NCBI GenBank assembly: GCA_017408405.1
Contig: JAFQUP010000203.1
Span: 1 to 57,489, forward strand
DNA length: 57,489 nucleotides
Direction: 5' to 3'
From: Thermoguttaceae bacterium
GTDB lineage: Bacteria > Planctomycetota > Planctomycetia > Pirellulales > Thermoguttaceae
Shown: positions 54,732 through 57,489 of the stretch, in pieces
Numbering within the stretch: position 1 is the stretch's first letter
Layout: every line of letters starts with the position of its first letter
The notes under the pieces: model-generated
Told to the model about the DNA's origin: nothing
Seen by the model: the letters and a program-made list of their open reading frames with translations, nothing else
Databases searched by the model: none
Made by a program: the position numbers and the translations under genes

Positions 54732-56642
54732 ATGAAGCAGTTTTTCTACACATCGTGCCGAAATGGCGAAAGCGTATCCGGACAAAGCGGATTTCAGATT
54801 CGGGCTGCCTCTGCCCCGCTCACTTCTGAAGAAAATTCAGCCTGCTTAAGAGCCTTAAATTTCAAACTGGAGGTGCCATCTGATTATTCCGGCCCATTCC
54901 CTCTCAAACTTCTTTTCGCTCATGCCGGAAATTCAGGTAACTTCGCCCTTCAAAGCGTCTGGCTGGGCCTGGATCCCATCACGAAACGGGTTGGAAATTA
55001 TTTTGCTCACGTACTCTGTGACCTGCCGCAGGAAATCAATGCCCAAACGGTACTTGAATGGTGGAAAAGTCCCCTGTGGAAATGCGAAAATGAGGAAATT
55101 CCGGAAACGAGTCTTCCCGTTCCTGAACCATTTCCGGCAAATGAAATCTTCACGGACGCGATCTTTACTGAAATGCAGGCTGATTCTGAAATGTGTTCAC
55201 TCTGGGAATTTCTTCTCCGTGCCTGGTGGACCAAACCTGCCAGCGGTCGAATCTTCACGGCTGCTCCGCAGGAAAAATTCGTTAAGGCGCTTTGGGCTCT
55301 TTGCCGAATCCTGCCCAAGGCACTATGGAATCACCTTTCATTCTCGACGTACGAAAAAGACGCGATGCTCACGCCCGCGAATGTCGTTTGCCTTTGGGAT
55401 CCAATCAAACCTGAAAATTCCATTCCGCAAAACTGTTTTGCCGGCTCGAACCTTTCATGGAATTTGTTCAGCGGTCAAAAAAGCTCACTCATCCAGGTTT
55501 CTCGTTACCTTGAATGGATTATTCAATCTGTCAAAAGTGGAAAATGGGAAGAGGTGGACTCGTTTCACGCCGGCGCTCCTGAAATCATGTGGTCGAAAAA
55601 AGAGTCTGCCGAAATGTTTTTTGAGCTGTCGCGTCACCCGGATACGCTCGACATCACGCGTTTAAAAGAACTTTCTCAAATGCCGAATATCGGACGTTTC
55701 GTAATGAAAAATCCGAAACGCGCCCAACATTTGCTGGCAAACTTCTTCTCAAGTAAACTCCTGGATCTTTGGGATGATGATCTCGTGCATCAAACTTTCA
55801 CGCCTTTTTTTTCTGCGGAAGATGGCCCCATGGAGCAGTTCAAAAAAAATCTCCATGAAATGCTCCGCACCAAAATTCTCAGCGGCGATCTGAATTTTCT
55901 GGAACGTTTTTACGTAAAATGGCTTCCAAGACTCACGGTCGTTGGATTGACAAAAGATGCTTTCTGGGATTTATTTAATGAGGCTCCCGGAAAATTGCCA
56001 AAATCCGTTTACCTTTGGGCATACCCTAAAGCATTTCGGCAGGTCTTTCATCTCCCGGAACCCTCGATGCAGATTGAATACCTCACGAAATGGAGTTTTC
56101 ACGGTGACGATTCCCGATGCGAGCCGCAAATTAAAGAAATCCTCCAGTCCAGTTTTCCAAATATCGTGAAAATTGAACTTTACCGAAGATTTTTTGAAAA
56201 TGATTTTCGTGGCAATGACGAAAATTATTCCCGATTTTATTTTGCCTGGCCGGAATGGAATGTTCAGCTGCTGCTTAAACTGGAGCCTGAACAAAAAAAG
56301 CAGTTCCTCAAACACCTACTTCCTGAATCCGCTCCAACCCTCTTAAGCGCGATTCAATCAAGACTCATGGATTCACTCAAAGGAAAATTTATCTGGAATA
56401 ATGAGCTTTTCACGATTTATTGCTCAATTCTGGCTATCTCCTCGCTCCCAATCACTGATTCGGTAGTTCAATTTGCCCGAAAACTTCCAGAAGAACGTCT
56501 TGCTCAAATTAGTGCCGCGCTCCAACGCAGGGAAGATATTGAGCAGCTGATTCAAAAAAAATCTCTGCTTCCGCTTTTCGGGCGGACCGCTCCCAATTTC
56601 TTCGAAAAACTTCTTCGAATCATTTGTTTTTGGAAAAAATGA
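54732..56642 (+). CDS. GTPase-associated protein with GAP1-N2-like N-terminus
   Basis: The 636-residue protein begins QFFYTSCRNGESVSGQSGFQ, a pattern of the GAP1-N domains that accompany TRAFAC-type GTPases in predicted conflict systems; this domain spans about the first 130 residues. The rest is helical, rich in Trp and Leu, with no catalytic motif that I can see. It may be a GTPase-activating or adaptor protein for the GTPase gene 60 bases upstream. GAGAAAGAG precedes the ATG at 54732. The assignment is from pattern memory and needs a profile search. Confidence 0.72.
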   Translation: MKQFFYTSCRNGESVSGQSGFQIRAASAPLTSEENSACLRALNFKLEVPSDYSGPFPLKLLFAHAGNSGNFALQSVWLGLDPITKRVGNYFAHVLCDLPQEINAQTVLEWWKSPLWKCENEEIPETSLPVPEPFPANEIFTDAIFTEMQADSEMCSLWEFLLRAWWTKPASGRIFTAAPQEKFVKALWALCRILPKALWNHLSFSTYEKDAMLTPANVVCLWDPIKPENSIPQNCFAGSNLSWNLFSGQKSSLIQVSRYLEWIIQSVKSGKWEEVDSFHAGAPEIMWSKKESAEMFFELSRHPDTLDITRLKELSQMPNIGRFVMKNPKRAQHLLANFFSSKLLDLWDDDLVHQTFTPFFSAEDGPMEQFKKNLHEMLRTKILSGDLNFLERFYVKWLPRLTVVGLTKDAFWDLFNEAPGKLPKSVYLWAYPKAFRQVFHLPEPSMQIEYLTKWSFHGDDSRCEPQIKEILQSSFPNIVKIELYRRFFENDFRGNDENYSRFYFAWPEWNVQLLLKLEPEQKKQFLKHLLPESAPTLLSAIQSRLMDSLKGKFIWNNELFTIYCSILAISSLPITDSVVQFARKLPEERLAQISAALQRREDIEQLIQKKSLLPLFGRTAPNFFEKLLRIICFWKK

Positions 56643-57029
56643 AAATAGTTTATTCCCCGAAACAAAAAGCGTCACCACACGGAAAACGCGTCGTCAGACT
56701 ACTTCGCGGGAAGAAATTCCCCCTTCATTAAAGAGAAGGCGGGATTTTTTTAATGTGCTGTTTCGCCGGGACACTGCCCAATTCCCCTCCTCCGGAGGGG
56801 CGGCGAGCGAAGCGAGACGGAGTGGTTGGGGATACTCGGCGTTTCGGACCACCCCGCCCCTAAGGGGCACCCCTCCAAAGGAGGGGAATTTTTCGCCGGA
56901 TCGCTGCCCCGGACCCCGGGAACGATCTGAAAACCTGCCGGGCTGACGCCAGTGTCGCTCCGCGATGTGTCGTCTGCTGCGCGGGCGGCTGCCGCCTCGC
57001 CTCGCGCTGCCGACGCCCCTGCGCTCCGC
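56643..57029. other. Repeat-bearing region between the GAP1-N2-like gene and the FGE-like gene
   Basis: The 387 bases contain the right MITE-like copy (56780-56890) and the GC-rich FGE-tail repeat (about 56966-57040). A GGGAA/TTCCC stem lies near 56707-56724. No gene is supported between the two stops. Confidence 0.6.
56780..56890 (-). repeat. 111-bp MITE-like repeat, right copy (inverted)
   Basis: Nearly identical to the reverse complement of 94-204, with the same 20-base imperfect terminal inverted repeats (AATTCCCCTCC and GGAGGGGAATT). Similarity continues outside the ends on the 56761-56779 side. Confidence 0.85.
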
Positions 57030-57040
57030 TTATTTCCCTG
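56966..57040 (-). repeat. GC-rich FGE-tail repeat, right copy (inverted)
   Basis: Bases 56966-57018 match the reverse complement of 21-72; the similarity runs into the last codons of the FGE-like gene. The right copy is about 50 bases further from the MITE-like unit than the left one. Confidence 0.75.
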
Positions 57041-57489
57041 GAGCAGGATCTGCCAGAACTATGCGGAAGCCCAGGACGTTGTTCCGAAAGCCCGGTACGA
57101 AGCAGCGCCGGTACGCGGAGCGGCAGTCCTCGGCGTCGTCGTACCAGCTGCCGCCGCGGCGGACTCGGAACGAGCCGCTGTTAGGGCCTGTCGGGTCGCT
57201 CGTTGGCGACTCGGTGTAGTAATCTTCATCGTACCAGTCCTGGCACCACTCCCACACATTACCGTGCATGTCGTAAAGGCCCCAAGCATTCGGAGCGTAA
57301 CTCTTCACAGGAACTGTTTTCTCTAAATACGGACCTTTCGTTGAAGTGCCGTAAGGATAGTTCCCGTCGCAGTTCGCCTCTCGGCCGTTCAGACTGCTGC
57401 CAAACGAATACGCACTCGTCGTGCCCGCCCGGCACGCATACTCCCACTGCGCCTCTGTCGGAAGACTCACAGTCAGCCCAAGTTTCTCC
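57030..57489 (-). CDS. Formylglycine-generating enzyme/SUMF1-family protein, 3' part (runs off the window)
   Basis: The frame stays open to the window edge, so the start is outside; the visible part reads GLTVSLPTEAQWEYACRAG, NAWGLYDMHGNVWEWCQDW, RRGGSWYDDAEDCRSAYRR and NNVLGFRIVLA. These are the C-terminal motifs of the FGE/C-type-lectin-like fold. True enzymes oxidise a sulphatase Cys to formylglycine; many planctomycete members are non-catalytic binding proteins. The 3' part (about 57040-57180 on the plus strand) is much richer in G and C than the rest, and the same tail follows another gene at the left edge. This kind of domain is the usual variable region of diversity-generating retroelement targets. 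Confidence 0.85.
   Translation of the reverse strand, partial: EKLGLTVSLPTEAQWEYACRAGTTSAYSFGSSLNGREANCDGNYPYGTSTKGPYLEKTVPVKSYAPNAWGLYDMHGNVWEWCQDWYDEDYYTESPTSDPTGPNSGSFRVRRGGSWYDDAEDCRSAYRRCFVPGFRNNVLGFRIVLADPAPGK

Noticed and set aside
1..57489. The whole window as a composite transposon or integrated element
   Set aside because: It contains housekeeping genes (gap, rpsB, tsf, pyrH, frr, ruvB, zwf, his) and no transposase or integrase; the end repeats fit recombination hot spots better.
1..57489. CRISPR arrays, tRNA and rRNA genes
   Set aside because: I saw no regularly spaced repeats, no cloverleaf with the GGTTCGA-type loop, and no rRNA-like stretch on either strand; a dedicated scan was not possible.

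Overview
The window looks like chromosomal DNA of an anaerobic, probably gut or sediment-associated Planctomycetota bacterium (Pirellulales-like). This is inferred from gene content: twin-arginine-exported Gfo/Idh/MocA oxidoreductase, DUF58 and BatA-type von Willebrand factor A (VWA) membrane proteins, a DUF1559-like membrane-anchored protein, a secreted FAD oxidoreductase, formylglycine-generating-enzyme (FGE) family proteins, a fatty-acyl-AMP ligase/ACP/oxoamine-synthase fusion, and a rubrerythrin plus NrdG-like activase that suggest oxygen-poor life. I see no tRNA, rRNA, CRISPR array, integrase or transposase gene. Promoters follow sigma-70 consensus (TTGACA/TTGAAA, 16-17 bp, TATAAT/TAAAAT), and most genes have clear Shine-Dalgarno sites and hairpin terminators.

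Layout: 1-232 is the 3' tail of an FGE-like gene plus a 111-bp MITE-like repeat, which recurs inverted at 56761-57040 beside a second FGE-like gene. 407-6327 holds a secreted oxidoreductase, rubrerythrin, GAPDH and a Na/phosphate symporter with a PhoU-like partner. 6452-13631 is a run ruvB / DUF58 / two large VWA membrane proteins. 14187-18243 carries an ExeA-like ATPase and galactokinase. 18427-25390 (minus strand) has the lipid-type FAAL-ACP-oxoamine synthase megaenzyme and an MMPL/RND transporter. 25594-36663 is mixed: radical-SAM activase, secreted unknown, DUF1559-like, glycosyltransferase, GH13 amylase, double GNAT, MFS transporter, miaA, secreted FAD oxidoreductase. 36731-42221 holds a GTPase-VWA operon, a transglutaminase lipoprotein and a PduO-type adenosyltransferase. 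42482-46900 is the translation block rpsB-tsf-pyrH-frr and an OmpA-like lipoprotein; then zwf (minus strand). 49270-51776 is hisC-hisB-HAD phosphatase. 51984-56642 is a three-gene GTPase module: accessory protein, zinc-ribbon TRAFAC GTPase, and a protein with a GAP1-N2-like N-terminus.

The most interesting systems are (i) the three-gene GTPase/GAP1-N2-like module, which resembles predicted GTPase-centred conflict or signalling systems, with a divergent GTPase paralogue joined to a VWA protein at 36731-39634; (ii) the FAAL-ACP-oxoamine synthase fusion next to an MMPL exporter, suggesting an undescribed long-chain amino-ketone or sphingoid-like lipid route; and (iii) the inverted FGE-tail/MITE repeats at the two ends of the window, which could allow inversion of about 56 kb or mark a family of FGE genes diversified at their 3' ends.
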